In this document: piece after piece, positions 9,401 to 17,322 of the stretch
Position numbering within the stretch: the stretch's first letter is position 1
How the letters are laid out: each line of letters begins with the position of its first letter
Source of the DNA: an uncultured Planctomycetaceae bacterium
GTDB lineage: Bacteria > Planctomycetota > Planctomycetia > Planctomycetales > Planctomycetaceae
Length of the DNA stretch: 38,382 bases
NCBI GenBank assembly: GCA_903871805.1
Contig: CAIQIE010000144.1
Span: 1 to 38,382, forward strand
Direction: 5' to 3'
Notes under the pieces: generated by a model
The model's input: only the letters and a program-made list of their open reading frames with translations
What the model was told of the DNA's origin: nothing
Database searches by the model: none
Made by a program: the position numbers and the translations under genes

Positions 9401-9568
9401 GTCTGTCAGAAATTTTGAAAAGGTCTCTGCCGAAGCGTCATAGCGCCGAGTTCGGTACAGGTTTACGCCCAGATTGAAGTCATCAGTGGGGTCATCACCT
9501 GCAGACACTGCTGGAACGAGTGTCAGGAGGCAGCAAATCAGCAGCAGGTATCGCACCGTGCCCGACAT
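6476..9568 (-). CDS. Large secreted tetratricopeptide-repeat protein
   Basis: A 1030-residue protein with a signal peptide (about 1-23, ending PAVSAG) and an almost continuous array of TPR-like helical hairpins. The first units (30-150) have the BamD/YbgF flavour, with repeated motifs of the type YPKDSRCNLAKLYLAL and YPQHSLSDWASLLLG. Further repeats run to the C-terminus (YRLGE, ALFQL, AFPNSPLASQATDELKKL). It is expected outside the cytoplasmic membrane as a protein-protein scaffold. The next gene downstream encodes an ExbB/TolQ subunit, and TPR proteins of this kind often accompany Tol/Exb modules, so an envelope energy-coupling complex is a reasonable inference. No catalytic domain is visible. 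Confidence 0.9.
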   Translation of the reverse strand: MSGTVRYLLLICCLLTLVPAVSAGDDPTDDFNLGVNLYRTRRYDASAETFSKFLTDYPKDSRCNLAKLYLALSQNSLEQYESARKHFDEFLKADPDGRYSAEARYRLGECSYYLRDYLAATDQLSDFLKRYPQHSLSDWASLLLGNSWLALNQFEKAQALLTPLVPGKPGSPVAPEAGLSLGRVLEGLNQPEAALEQYRSVGTIENSPLRSRAFGRIGALEYVRRNFQQSADAWESALADSPQSAENSGALLGSGMALFQLKDFDKALQRLQGVPDNTPSTPQARYLTAMVFTEQKKLPEARTAFDQALIAAGKTTLATEISFQRAQLEQSAGEKKTAVQLYVDIADRWPADSRVPACLFNAAELSLESGETEAAQRLWTRLTADSPKASGETRARILLGRIQLAKPDVANAIQILDAVTKLSEQENPALISLARYYLVRACYEGQQYGNVVQQCQLLLQNTPPDRLGDFTAAFALGAVASLELPDYSSGIGFANVFLQASTDKKQRAEVNATRAIALTGLKMYPDALAALTDLSTNLPEMPQVWKAVLTSAEMALKTEEPGQAEPFFALAAARTADPAICEAGRAGVAWSQFKSGKFADAEQAFALLTKEYPSSEDHAQNVFMMARCVEEQADPDRTSATWLAAWEQLSRDLPVPARGEEKRPPLVYVFDSGQQAARSLEAVRKFEQSASVRDALLARFPNAEEADRVLDEWAWMYASAEQYDQSDALYKRLLEKFPDSPFAGQARLSLAESTLQAGTLSTALTEMQAIVADNRYGLQEKERALFHVVEIQAALDNWTSMKEAAEQFLNGWPESPLAPQIRLFLGDAQLQSKDPAAARKTLLQLKEDVLSGKVPDEKWTDRLWVVLAETSLAETDYEQIDVLQKELQTRNPNSAFLFQLMDVQGRRWKQQPSPDFDKSRDYLRRVTTDTNAKGTITAARCQALIADTYVLQNQLEEAIKEYFRVYLNHQHDELRAQALFQAAACEVRLKKTESAIRDFRELLTAFPNSPLASQATDELKKLNVDVPGQD

Positions 9569-10309
9569 TCTGATGGGTCCTGTTGATTTTTCTGAAAAAC
9601 AAACCGAGCGACACGATATTGGAGCACCAGGGACAGTTGTTTCTGAATGTGGCAGGAAGACGTGAGAATTGTCTGGTGTATGCTGCGCTGGCGATGAGGA
9701 GACCGCTGTAGTTTACCGACGTTCGGGTCAATTCCTACGCGTGTAAGTCCGGAAAATCTCTGATAAATCCCGGAGAATTTCAGGAATCCCGGCAATCTGC
9801 TGCAGTTTCATAGCAGTCTGCTGAAATTCGATAGTCATCCCCGCGCAGGTGGGGATCCATGAGCGGTGTTGTCGACAATCACTCGATTCCTGCCTGTGCG
9901 GGAATGACATGCCTGGGGCTGTCAGAATCGGCTGGAGTTCTTCACCCGGCTGCCAGGGGACGCTGGAATTCAGGGCAGGCCGCATGATTCAAAGGGAGCC
10001 CGTTGATCGAATGTCCTGCTGAAGTCGGGGTATTGAGATGTGCCGGATTGGTTGATCGAGACATCCAATTGGGCCGTTCATCATCAAACTGCTGACGATT
10101 GCCCGTGGGGAGAACCTGATTCGGGAAGAAGTCAGCGACTGACAAATGCTTTCCGGACAACTCATCTTTTCCACATGGAATTTGACGATGGAATCCCTGG
10201 TACGGTATCCTAAAGTCTTGTCAGAATTGCAATGTCCTCGTGTTGATGTCCAGTCCCGCCTTTTAAAATTGCCTTCCCGGTACCTTCCCTGTAGTTATCG
10301 AGGTGCACC
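9569..10309. other. Long intergenic region with REP-like inverted pair
   Basis: This 741-bp gap lies between the divergent TPR gene and DUF1501 gene 1, so it should carry both promoters. Short frames in it have no ribosome site or recognisable protein. It contains the REP-like inverted pair at 9834-9908, listed separately. Confidence 0.6.
9834..9908. repeat. REP-like inverted repeat pair
   Basis: Two 24-base units in opposite orientation (9834-9857 and 9885-9908) match at 19 of 24 positions after reverse-complementing one. Each is itself a small palindrome: the left pairs CCCC with GGGG, the right pairs ATTCC with GGAAT. Spacing is 27 bases. This is the layout of an intergenic REP/BIME-type element or a very small MITE. 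The consensus resembles the common gtcattcccgc family of bacterial interspersed palindromes. Confidence 0.6.
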
Positions 10310-11692
10310 ATGTTGCGCATTGATTGTGGCCCGTCTTCCCGATACTGCGACGGTTATTCACGACGGAGTTTTGTTCAGATCGGTGCGGCTGGGGCATTTT
10401 CAGCCGGGCTACCCGGATTCCTGGCAGCACGTGCATCCGCAACCGAACAGCAACCAAATCGGGGAGATACGTCGGTCATTCTGCTCTGGCTGGACGGCGG
10501 TCCCGGCCACATGGACACTTACGACATGAAGCCGGAAGCACCGTCGGAATATCGGGGAATCTGGAAGCCAGTCTCAACGAATGTGCCGGGCATGGAAGTG
10601 ACCGAATTATTTCCGTTGCAGGCGAAGATTGCGGACAGGTTTTCAGTGGTCAGGTCGCTGCATCACGACAGTGGTGATCACTTTACCGGCGGACATTGGA
10701 TGCTGACGGGGCGTGGTGAAGGTGTCAGTGGGGCAAACACGAAAGGCAAATATCCCTTCATCGGGTCGGTAGCGACAAAACTGACGGGCGCACGGAGTCC
10801 GGGAATGCCGGCGAATGTGGCGATACCCTATGGAATGAGTATTGGCCTGCGTCCCGGTTATTTTGGTGGTCACTATCTGGGGATTCATCACAATCCGTTT
10901 GAGACCGACGGGGATCCTAATGCGGACAACTTTCAGGTGCGAAACATTGGCCTCGCTCAGGACCTGACTGTGGATCGGCTGAATCATCGTCGTACCCTGC
11001 TGTCCAGTTTTGATCGCATGAAGCGTGCAGCGGATACGTCGGGTGCATTCGAGTCTCTGGATCGATTTGATCGAACGGCCTTCGAAATGGTGACCGGCAC
11101 GAAAACTCGTGAAGCCTTCGATCTGACGCAGGAATCGCAGGAGATTCGTGAACGATACGGTCGGAATTCGTGGGGGCAGAGTACGTTGCTGGCACGCCGT
11201 TTGGTTGAGGCCGGTGCGACGTTTGTGACCTGTCACTTTGGTGGCTGGGACCATCACTGGGATTTGAAGACCGGAATGGAGAACTATCTTCCGAAGATTG
11301 ACCAGCTGGTGTACGGACTGCTGACAGATCTTGGTGATCGCGGAATTCTTGATCGCACGCTGGTGGTACTTTGCGGCGAGTTCAGCAGGACTCCAAGAAT
11401 GAACGATGGAGGTAATGGCGGTCCGCCGTTGAGCAAAGGGACACCAGGGCGGGATCACTGGGGCAGTGCGATGTCCTGTTTTCTGGCTGGAGGCGGAGTT
11501 AAGGGGGGGCGATTGATTGGTTCAACCGACCGTCTGGGCGAGGCCCCGAAAGAGCGGCCGCTGCGGCCGGGCGACATTCATCATACGATCTTCCGCGTGC
11601 TGGGAATTGATCCCGCGGCCCAATTCCCGGATCACTCCGGACGTCCCATCGTTGCGATTGACCATGGAGCAGTGATTGAGGACTTATTCTGA
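10310..11692 (+). CDS. Tat-exported DUF1501 family protein (1)
   Basis: A 460-residue DUF1501 protein of the alkaline phosphatase/sulfatase-like fold, very abundant in planctomycetes. The N-terminus carries a twin-arginine signal (YSRRSFVQIGAAGAFSAG, about residues 16-33). Conserved family stretches are LLWLDGGPGHMDTYDMKP near residue 58, CHFGGWDHHWD near 308, LVVLCGEFSRTPRMN near 350 and GRDHWG near 380. The DGGP-D, GGWD-H and HW positions would form the metal-binding centre in the related hydrolase fold, but no activity is proven for the family. Ribosome site GAGGTG five bases before the ATG. In planctomycetes DUF1501 genes often follow a DUF1549/DUF1553 cytochrome-type gene; here none is adjacent. 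Confidence 0.93.
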   Translation: MLRIDCGPSSRYCDGYSRRSFVQIGAAGAFSAGLPGFLAARASATEQQPNRGDTSVILLWLDGGPGHMDTYDMKPEAPSEYRGIWKPVSTNVPGMEVTELFPLQAKIADRFSVVRSLHHDSGDHFTGGHWMLTGRGEGVSGANTKGKYPFIGSVATKLTGARSPGMPANVAIPYGMSIGLRPGYFGGHYLGIHHNPFETDGDPNADNFQVRNIGLAQDLTVDRLNHRRTLLSSFDRMKRAADTSGAFESLDRFDRTAFEMVTGTKTREAFDLTQESQEIRERYGRNSWGQSTLLARRLVEAGATFVTCHFGGWDHHWDLKTGMENYLPKIDQLVYGLLTDLGDRGILDRTLVVLCGEFSRTPRMNDGGNGGPPLSKGTPGRDHWGSAMSCFLAGGGVKGGRLIGSTDRLGEAPKERPLRPGDIHHTIFRVLGIDPAAQFPDHSGRPIVAIDHGAVIEDLF

Positions 11693-11885
11693 GTGCTGCG
11701 GGGGCCGGTAGACTGAAAATTTCCGCCCCTGTACCTCGCGGATGCCGTCTCCGTTGCCAGAGACGCGCCCGCATCCTTCCTCAAAGTTGTTCAATAACGT
11801 CACCTTGCCAGCTCGGATCCGGGTGACGCCACCGTGTTGCCTGCACCAGGAAAGACCGAGCAAGCGCCGGGATCGCTCTGAAGTC

Positions 11886-12935
11886 TCAGCGAAGTTTCGG
11901 CACTGCGATTATCTCAGGTGTTCCATCAAAAACCCAGGAGTCCGTCGGAATCTGACCCTTTTGAGTGATGCGCGGGATCGTGAAGGATTCGCCAACAAGA
12001 ACATCTTCACCTGTGCGGGGATTGCGGGTGGACTTCCCGCCGAACTGCGAGACAAGAGATCTGATACGCGGATCATCCTTGCTGTCGAAGGATCCGACAG
12101 TCACCACGGATTTGTAGCGATCATGGAAGACCCATGCTTCGAAGTCGGCATCGTAGCCGTACTTTGTGGCTGTGCGCATTTTTTCCGTCAGCGACATGGC
12201 TCGCTCGGCACATTCATCGAGGCTTTTTCCAAAGTGTCGTTCGAAGAATCCGAGGGCACGCGACGAATCCGTACCGTTGACCTGAACAACGCTTCCGCCG
12301 TGAAATGTGGCGACGACAAGGGAAAATTTCTGCTTGTTCTGCAGAAGTGAGTACTTCTGGCCGGCATTGAGATCTGTGATAACCGAGTCTTTCTCCTGGT
12401 CACGGATTTCTCCGTCGAACAGTGGATTTGCAGTCATAAAGGCGCGGCTGAGTGGCGACGGTCGACCGGGCGTTTTTGGCAGGATGCCTCCGTTTTTAGG
12501 GTCCGCAAGGAATGCTGGCTTGAAGCGAGTCTTGATGTACTGCAGAACGCGTTTTGCTTCCGGGTCGTTATTTGCCGGAAAGTTGCCGGCCAGGACAGAG
12601 ATGTAGCCATGCTGAGCCACATACCGGCGGGAACTGTTCTGCTGCGGGGATGAAATCTGTTCCATCTTCTCGTCGATGGAATATGTGTAGGCCGGAATTC
12701 CCTGTTTTCGAAGTTCGTAAACAAGGGCATCAGCCGCTTCGGAAGCCGTCAGGCCTTCGCTTGTTCTGCGGTCTTTATCAACATCGCGAATGGCTGCCAC
12801 CATGACCATCCATGGGCCATGTTTTTTTGTCAGCGAATACTTCTTTCCTTTGACTGCTTCGACGTCACCGAAGGCGGCAGTTGAGATGACCAGCACCATT
12901 GTGATAGTGGTGATCAGAGTCTGAAAGAATTTCAT
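11886..12935 (-). CDS. Secreted protein with duplicated SPOR-like unit, unknown function
   Basis: A 349-residue exported protein that I cannot assign to a named family. The start at 12935 is chosen because a signal peptide (MKFFQTLITT to about residue 23) begins there and AGAGGA lies upstream; the frame is open for 84 further codons but these look non-coding. Residues about 40-137 and 203-298 appear to be two copies of one unit. Each begins with a short strand (GPWMVMVAAI; KFSLVVATFH), continues with an alpha segment (EAADALVYELRKQGIPAYTY; CAERAMSLTEKMRTATKYGY), and ends with a strand plus DP motif (YISVLAGNFPANNDPEAKR; YKSVVTVGSFDSKDDPRIR). The first two parts recall SPOR domains, which bind peptidoglycan glycans, but this is inference. 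It is transcribed away from the M28 peptidase gene. Confidence 0.8.
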   Translation of the reverse strand: MKFFQTLITTITMVLVISTAAFGDVEAVKGKKYSLTKKHGPWMVMVAAIRDVDKDRRTSEGLTASEAADALVYELRKQGIPAYTYSIDEKMEQISSPQQNSSRRYVAQHGYISVLAGNFPANNDPEAKRVLQYIKTRFKPAFLADPKNGGILPKTPGRPSPLSRAFMTANPLFDGEIRDQEKDSVITDLNAGQKYSLLQNKQKFSLVVATFHGGSVVQVNGTDSSRALGFFERHFGKSLDECAERAMSLTEKMRTATKYGYDADFEAWVFHDRYKSVVTVGSFDSKDDPRIRSLVSQFGGKSTRNPRTGEDVLVGESFTIPRITQKGQIPTDSWVFDGTPEIIAVPKLR

Positions 12936-13597
12936 GTCACGGTCCTCTGGCGATGAAAGATCCAAAGCAGTGGTCAGCCCCCGAAGAAGTGAGCCTGTCA
13001 GGGAGGGACACTGCCGATCTGCGGCACGATGCCGGCGGCAGTATGAGCGCGCGGTGCGTTTTCGATTCAGGCTTTTTCCCGAAAACCCGGCAAATGACGG
13101 ATCCTCAACGTTCCGGAGCCGCGGAACTTCGGCATGAATTGCTGATGGCCGGTAAAACTGTCCAAAAATGCAGATGTCGTTGCTCACAGGGACCCCGATT
13201 GAGTGCAGGTTCAGGGCCTGAAAATCGTGGATTTGGGCATCGAACAGGATGGGCAGGGAAGAAGACCTTGCGGCTGGAAACTTCGGAACTGCAGAAGGGC
13301 GGGCGCTTGATCATTGCCCCGGTATTGGGGAGGATTACGAACAGATGCAGGCAGGGCTGATTCGGAAAAAGTGAGGGTATGCCGGGATGCAACGATCTGC
13401 GACGGACTCGTCAATGATCAGTCACTGGTGCTGCCGACACTGCAATTGTTGCGGAAAAGTGGGTTCAGACTGCTGCTGATGACCTTTCGAGCGGGATTTT
13501 TCCCGGTTGTCAGCCGGGCTGGCAACAAAATCTATCGTTTCATGCGGGCGGTGACCCAAAACAGGTCAGGGCAGAAACCTGGCCAGGAGGATCTTTC
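12936..13597. other. Divergent intergenic region
   Basis: This 662-bp gap lies between the leftward SPOR-like gene and the rightward M28 peptidase gene. Several frames are open by chance on both strands, but none has a ribosome site or recognisable protein. I see no repeat, RNA gene or clear promoter. Confidence 0.5.
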
Positions 13598-15094
13598 GTG
13601 TTACAGATATTCCGGCGTCTTTATGTGCTGCCTGCGGTGTTATTGCCGTTGTTCTGTTTCGCTATCGCTGCTGATGGCCCATTCGAAGGGACGCAGCCAG
13701 TCCCGGCGGATTATCAGGAGGGATTTTCCCGAGTTACCGAGCAGGAGTCGCGGGAGCTGCTGGCAAAGCTGGTGGAAGGGGAAATGTCCGGACGTGGAAC
13801 CGGGCAGGAAGGATATCTTCATGCGGCTCGCTGGTTTGCCGGTCAGCTGGAGGCCTGTGGATTTAAGCCGGCGGGTGACAATGGCACGTGGTTTCAGAAC
13901 ATGCCTTTTATCCGCATGAACACTGTTCCTGATCAGTGTGCATTTCGGGTGGGAGAAACAGCCGGTGTGACGGGCGAACATCTGGGGATCAGCACCTGGA
14001 GTGGTGCTTTTACCGAGTCATTGCCGGTCTCCTTCGTAGTGCTGGGCGAGAAGTCTCCGGAGATTGCTGAGGGAGCCTTTTCCGGACGTCTGCTTGTCGT
14101 GCAGGGGCGGGGTCGCCTGACACCGGAAAACGAGTGGATTCTTCGTGGAAAACCGGCCTGTATGCTGCTTGTGCAGCAGGAGGCCCGGGTTCGAAATGAA
14201 ACGGTGAACCAGAATGAGACGGCTCCGAGTGCCTTTCCTTCAGCGACTGTCGTACGCAGTGCAGCGAATGCTCTCGCGGGGTTATGCGGAGTTTCTCCGA
14301 CGATTTTTCCAGAGGGTGATGCGGCGGAGAGTCTGATCGTTTCCTCAACACAACCGGTGAATTGTCAACTGACACTGGAGCGCGAGCCGATTGATGTTCC
14401 CAACGTCGTTGGCTGGTATCCCGGATCCGACGAGACCGTGCGAAACGAACATATCTGCATCGGAGCTCACCTGGATCATCTGGGGGCACAGCGTGGAGAG
14501 GTGTATCCCGGTGCGGATGACAATGGGTCAGGTTCGGCAGCCATTCTTCAGATAGCGCAGGCCATTCATGCAAATCCGTTGAAACCCCGTCGAAGCGTCC
14601 TGATGATGGCGTTCTGCGCTGAAGAACGTGGTTTACTTGGTTCGAAGTTTTATGCCAATAATCCATTGAAGCCCCTGGATGACATGATCTGCATGTTGAA
14701 CATTGACATGATCGGACGTGATGAAGAGAAGGAAAATGAGCCGGCGTCCGAAAATCGCAACTCAATCCATCTGGTTGGCAGCCAGCTGGAATCCACGGCA
14801 CTGCACAAGCTGATCGAAGCGGCCAACCAGCATGTTGGATTTGTGTTTGAGTACGACGAGGAAACGACGGTTGCGTATCGCAGTGATCAGGCTTCATTCG
14901 CAGAAAAGGGGATCCCGGTTTCGTTTCTGTTTGGCGGGTTTAATCCGTTCTATCACAAGACAACGGATACGCTCGAGGGAATCAATTTTTCCAAGATCGC
15001 CAATGCGGCCCGGCTGAACTACCTGGTGCTGATGATGGCCTCGGAGCATGGCAGATTTGAAAAGGATGTAAAGAAAGAGGCACCGAAGCCCTGA
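13598..15094 (+). CDS. Exported M28 family zinc metallopeptidase
   Basis: A 498-residue aminopeptidase-like protein with a signal peptide (about 1-24, ending FAIAA). All five dizinc ligands of the M28 family can be placed: His291 in AHLDHLG (with the catalytic Asp293), Asp307 in GADDNGSG, the Glu342-Glu343 pair in CAEERGLLGS, Asp370 in NIDMIGR and His453 in FYHKTTD. Residues about 105-265, inserted between the N-terminal segment and the metal site, have the size and features of a PA domain, which is common in this family and may select substrates. It is expected to hydrolyse peptides or amino-acid conjugates outside the cytoplasm. The ribosome site is GGAGG about eight bases before the start. 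The oxidoreductase gene follows after 50 bp and may be cotranscribed. Confidence 0.92.
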   Translation: MLQIFRRLYVLPAVLLPLFCFAIAADGPFEGTQPVPADYQEGFSRVTEQESRELLAKLVEGEMSGRGTGQEGYLHAARWFAGQLEACGFKPAGDNGTWFQNMPFIRMNTVPDQCAFRVGETAGVTGEHLGISTWSGAFTESLPVSFVVLGEKSPEIAEGAFSGRLLVVQGRGRLTPENEWILRGKPACMLLVQQEARVRNETVNQNETAPSAFPSATVVRSAANALAGLCGVSPTIFPEGDAAESLIVSSTQPVNCQLTLEREPIDVPNVVGWYPGSDETVRNEHICIGAHLDHLGAQRGEVYPGADDNGSGSAAILQIAQAIHANPLKPRRSVLMMAFCAEERGLLGSKFYANNPLKPLDDMICMLNIDMIGRDEEKENEPASENRNSIHLVGSQLESTALHKLIEAANQHVGFVFEYDEETTVAYRSDQASFAEKGIPVSFLFGGFNPFYHKTTDTLEGINFSKIANAARLNYLVLMMASEHGRFEKDVKKEAPKP

Positions 15095-15144
15095 TGTATC
15101 CGAGTTTCGGTGCAGATTGAAATATTCACAGAGGGGCAGGCGGA

Positions 15145-16587
15145 ATGTCGTTTCCCAGGGTATCGTCGCTGAAAACTGCCGAGTTGTTTCGGCGGCGTCT
15201 GGATGAACTTGGTCTGAACCTGCCGTTTGACGAAATTGTTCTTTCAGGGGCTGAGGCACCATTGTCACAGCCCCTGAAGTCCGTCTGCGGAAACATCGGA
15301 AATCGATGGTGCATTCTGCCGATGGAGGGGTGGGATGGCACTAACGATGGTCGTCCCACCGATCTAACTCGGCGACGCTGGCGGAATTTCGGGTTGAGCG
15401 GTGCAAAGCTGATGTGGGGCTGCGAGGCGGTTGCTGTTCGCTTTGACGGGCGAGCCAATCCTTCGCAATTGGTGATCCAGGAGCAGACGCTGGGAGATCT
15501 TGTCGAACTTCGGGAGATTCTGGAGACAACACATCGGCAGACCTTTGGGACGACGGATGATCTGCTGGTGGGTTTGCAGCTGACGCATTCCGGACGGTTT
15601 GCGAGACCGAATGACAAGCGGCGTATGGAACCGGCAATTGCGTATCGGCATCCGGTGCTGGATGGCCGTTTCGGGGTGAATTCGGACGACAGTCTGTTAA
15701 GCGATGAGGCTTTGCAGGGTTTGATCGAGGATTTTGTGCGGGCGGCAAAGAATGCCCAGCGAGCAGGTTTTCGATGGGTGGATATTAAACACTGCCACGG
15801 ATATCTGGGGCACGAGCTGCTGTCGGCCTACGACCGTCCCGGAGATTTCGGCGGAAGTTTTGAAAATCGTACCCGGTTTCTGCGGAATATCGTTGCAGGG
15901 ATCAGGGCAGAGGCTCCGGGGCTGGGAATTGGTGTTCGGCTCAGCGTTTTCGACTTTGTCCCATTTCAGCCAGGACCGGGACAGGAACGCAGGGGAGTAC
16001 CGTCTCTGACAGGCCGGTATTCGCGGGCCTTTGGCGGGGATGGTACAGGGCTGGGAATCGATTTGACGGAACCGATACGATTTCTGCAGCTGCTGGAACA
16101 GTTGGGGATTGATCTGTTGTCTTCGACCTGCGGCAGTCCGTATTACAATCCGCACATACAGCGGCCGGCCTTGTTTCCTCCCTCCGATGGTTATCAGCCA
16201 CCGGAAGATCCTCTGGTCGGAGTTGTTCGTCAGATTCAGGCCACTGCGGCACTGAAGAGTCGGTGTCCGGGGCTGATTATCGTTGGTTCAGGGTACTCGT
16301 ATCTTCAGGAATGGCTTCCTGCGGTTGGCCAGGCTATTGTGCGACAGGGGATGGCAGATGTCATTGGTCTGGGCCGAATGGTATTGTCGTATCCGGAATT
16401 ACCCGCGGACAGTCTGGCTGGTGTTGAGTTGCGTCGAAAGAAGATCTGTCGCACATTCAGCGACTGCACAACGGCGCCTCGAAATGGCATGGTTTCTGGT
16501 TGTTTTCCTCTGGATCCGTTCTATCGGGAGCGACCGGAGCGACAGTTACTGCAGGCAATGAAATCTGCCGCGGATGGCGGCGTATGA
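15145..16587 (+). CDS. Old Yellow Enzyme family NADH:flavin oxidoreductase
   Basis: A 480-residue FMN-dependent TIM-barrel oxidoreductase. Family signatures are [11 protein letters not shown] at 145-155, the substrate/FMN site segment [14 protein letters not shown] at 215-228 and the FENRTRF motif at about 239-245. FMN-phosphate loops are expected in [10 protein letters not shown] and [13 protein letters not shown]. The C-terminus has cysteines in KICRTFSDC and [10 protein letters not shown] but not the regular CxxC cluster of dienoyl-CoA reductases, and the FAD/NAD domains of those enzymes are absent. The substrate cannot be predicted. The N-terminus is about 60 residues longer than in minimal OYE enzymes. 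A terminator follows directly. Confidence 0.9.
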   Translation: MSFPRVSSLKTAELFRRRLDELGLNLPFDEIVLSGAEAPLSQPLKSVCGNIGNRWCILPMEGWDGTNDGRPTDLTRRRWRNFGLSGAKLMWGCEAVAVRFDGRANPSQLVIQEQTLGDLVELREILETTHRQTFGTTDDLLVGLQLTHSGRFARPNDKRRMEPAIAYRHPVLDGRFGVNSDDSLLSDEALQGLIEDFVRAAKNAQRAGFRWVDIKHCHGYLGHELLSAYDRPGDFGGSFENRTRFLRNIVAGIRAEAPGLGIGVRLSVFDFVPFQPGPGQERRGVPSLTGRYSRAFGGDGTGLGIDLTEPIRFLQLLEQLGIDLLSSTCGSPYYNPHIQRPALFPPSDGYQPPEDPLVGVVRQIQATAALKSRCPGLIIVGSGYSYLQEWLPAVGQAIVRQGMADVIGLGRMVLSYPELPADSLAGVELRRKKICRTFSDCTTAPRNGMVSGCFPLDPFYRERPERQLLQAMKSAADGGV

Positions 16588-16591
16588 ATTG

Positions 16592-16618
16592 AGTTCCGGT
16601 GTCTTCCCGGAACTTTTT
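16592..16618 (+). terminator. Rho-independent terminator after the OYE-family gene
   Basis: A perfect 8-bp stem (agttccgg 16592-16599 with ccggaact 16607-16614) with a seven-base loop ends in five T (16614-16618). It begins five bases after the stop codon and probably ends the peptidase-oxidoreductase transcript. Confidence 0.8.
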
Positions 16619-16714
16619 GCGTGGATACTGATTGGTGGCACACTGTAACAGTCCGCTGCATAACGCGGTAAGTCGCCTGCGGTCATCGTTCCAGGGTCTT
16701 TGTGGAGTAGCGGC

Positions 16715-17245
16715 ATGACGGGGCGAGACGCAGAATTGATTGATCGAATTCAGGCGAGGTTTGGTACGGCACTGATGGTAATGGCATCCGTGTTTGCGGT
16801 GCTGATTTTCTGTGATCGCACCGGTGCTGCGATGCCGAACATGCCTGCCATCTGGTATTCCAGTCGCGGTGTTCATCTGGTTGTCTGTGGCGGCCTTTTT
16901 CTGATGGCAGCGATACTGCTGCAGTCACCTGTTCCCGCGAAGCAGTCGGAACTTCACGGGCGTCCGTTGTTTCGGTCCTGCCGCCTGTTTACGCGCCATG
17001 ACTGCCATCTTTGTGATCGTGCGATGGAAGTACTACTACATTTTCAGGATGCTCTTCCGACGATTGAAGTCATTGACATTGACGACGATCCTCAGCTCGT
17101 ACGTCAGTTTGGAGAATCGATTCCTGTTGTAGAGATCGACGGTCGGGTGCGGTTTCGTGGAGCGGTTAACCCGGCGTTACTTTGCCGACTGATTGATGCC
17201 GCTGAACTTCAGAGTCGAAGGCACTGCGAGGATTTCTCGGAGTAG
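16715..17245 (+). CDS. Membrane-anchored glutaredoxin-like protein
   Basis: A 176-residue protein with two predicted membrane helices (about 18-34 and 53-70) joined to a C-terminal thioredoxin-fold domain (about 88-165). The active-site motif is Cys97-His-Leu-Cys100 in LFTRHDCHLCDRAM, as in the DUF836/glutaredoxin-like family, followed by the cis-Pro strand SIPVVEIDGR. The domain should reduce or exchange disulfides at the membrane; with the N-terminus inside and two helices it would face the cytoplasm, but topology is not certain. ATG at 16715 is chosen over TTG at 16700; GTGGAG lies about eight bases before it. It is convergent with the large redoxin-domain gene. Confidence 0.85.
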   Translation: MTGRDAELIDRIQARFGTALMVMASVFAVLIFCDRTGAAMPNMPAIWYSSRGVHLVVCGGLFLMAAILLQSPVPAKQSELHGRPLFRSCRLFTRHDCHLCDRAMEVLLHFQDALPTIEVIDIDDDPQLVRQFGESIPVVEIDGRVRFRGAVNPALLCRLIDAAELQSRRHCEDFSE

Positions 17246-17322
17246 GAGCAGTGTGGCGGCCCGTCTTCCAGGTTGTGTTGACCAAATCCCATGGCCTGGT
17301 TGATTTCCTGCGTACCGGAGAG

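Noticed and set aside
14010..14897. A 295-codon minus-strand open frame inside the M28 peptidase gene
   Set aside because: The plus strand carries all M28 metal ligands; the minus product is rich in Arg, His, Ser and Pro, as expected from a shadow frame.
15080..15113. Inverted repeat gcaccgaa/ttcggtgc at the end of the M28 gene as a terminator
   Set aside because: The loop is 18 bases, the stem overlaps the stop codon and there is no T-run, so termination there is unlikely; the clear terminator is after the next gene.
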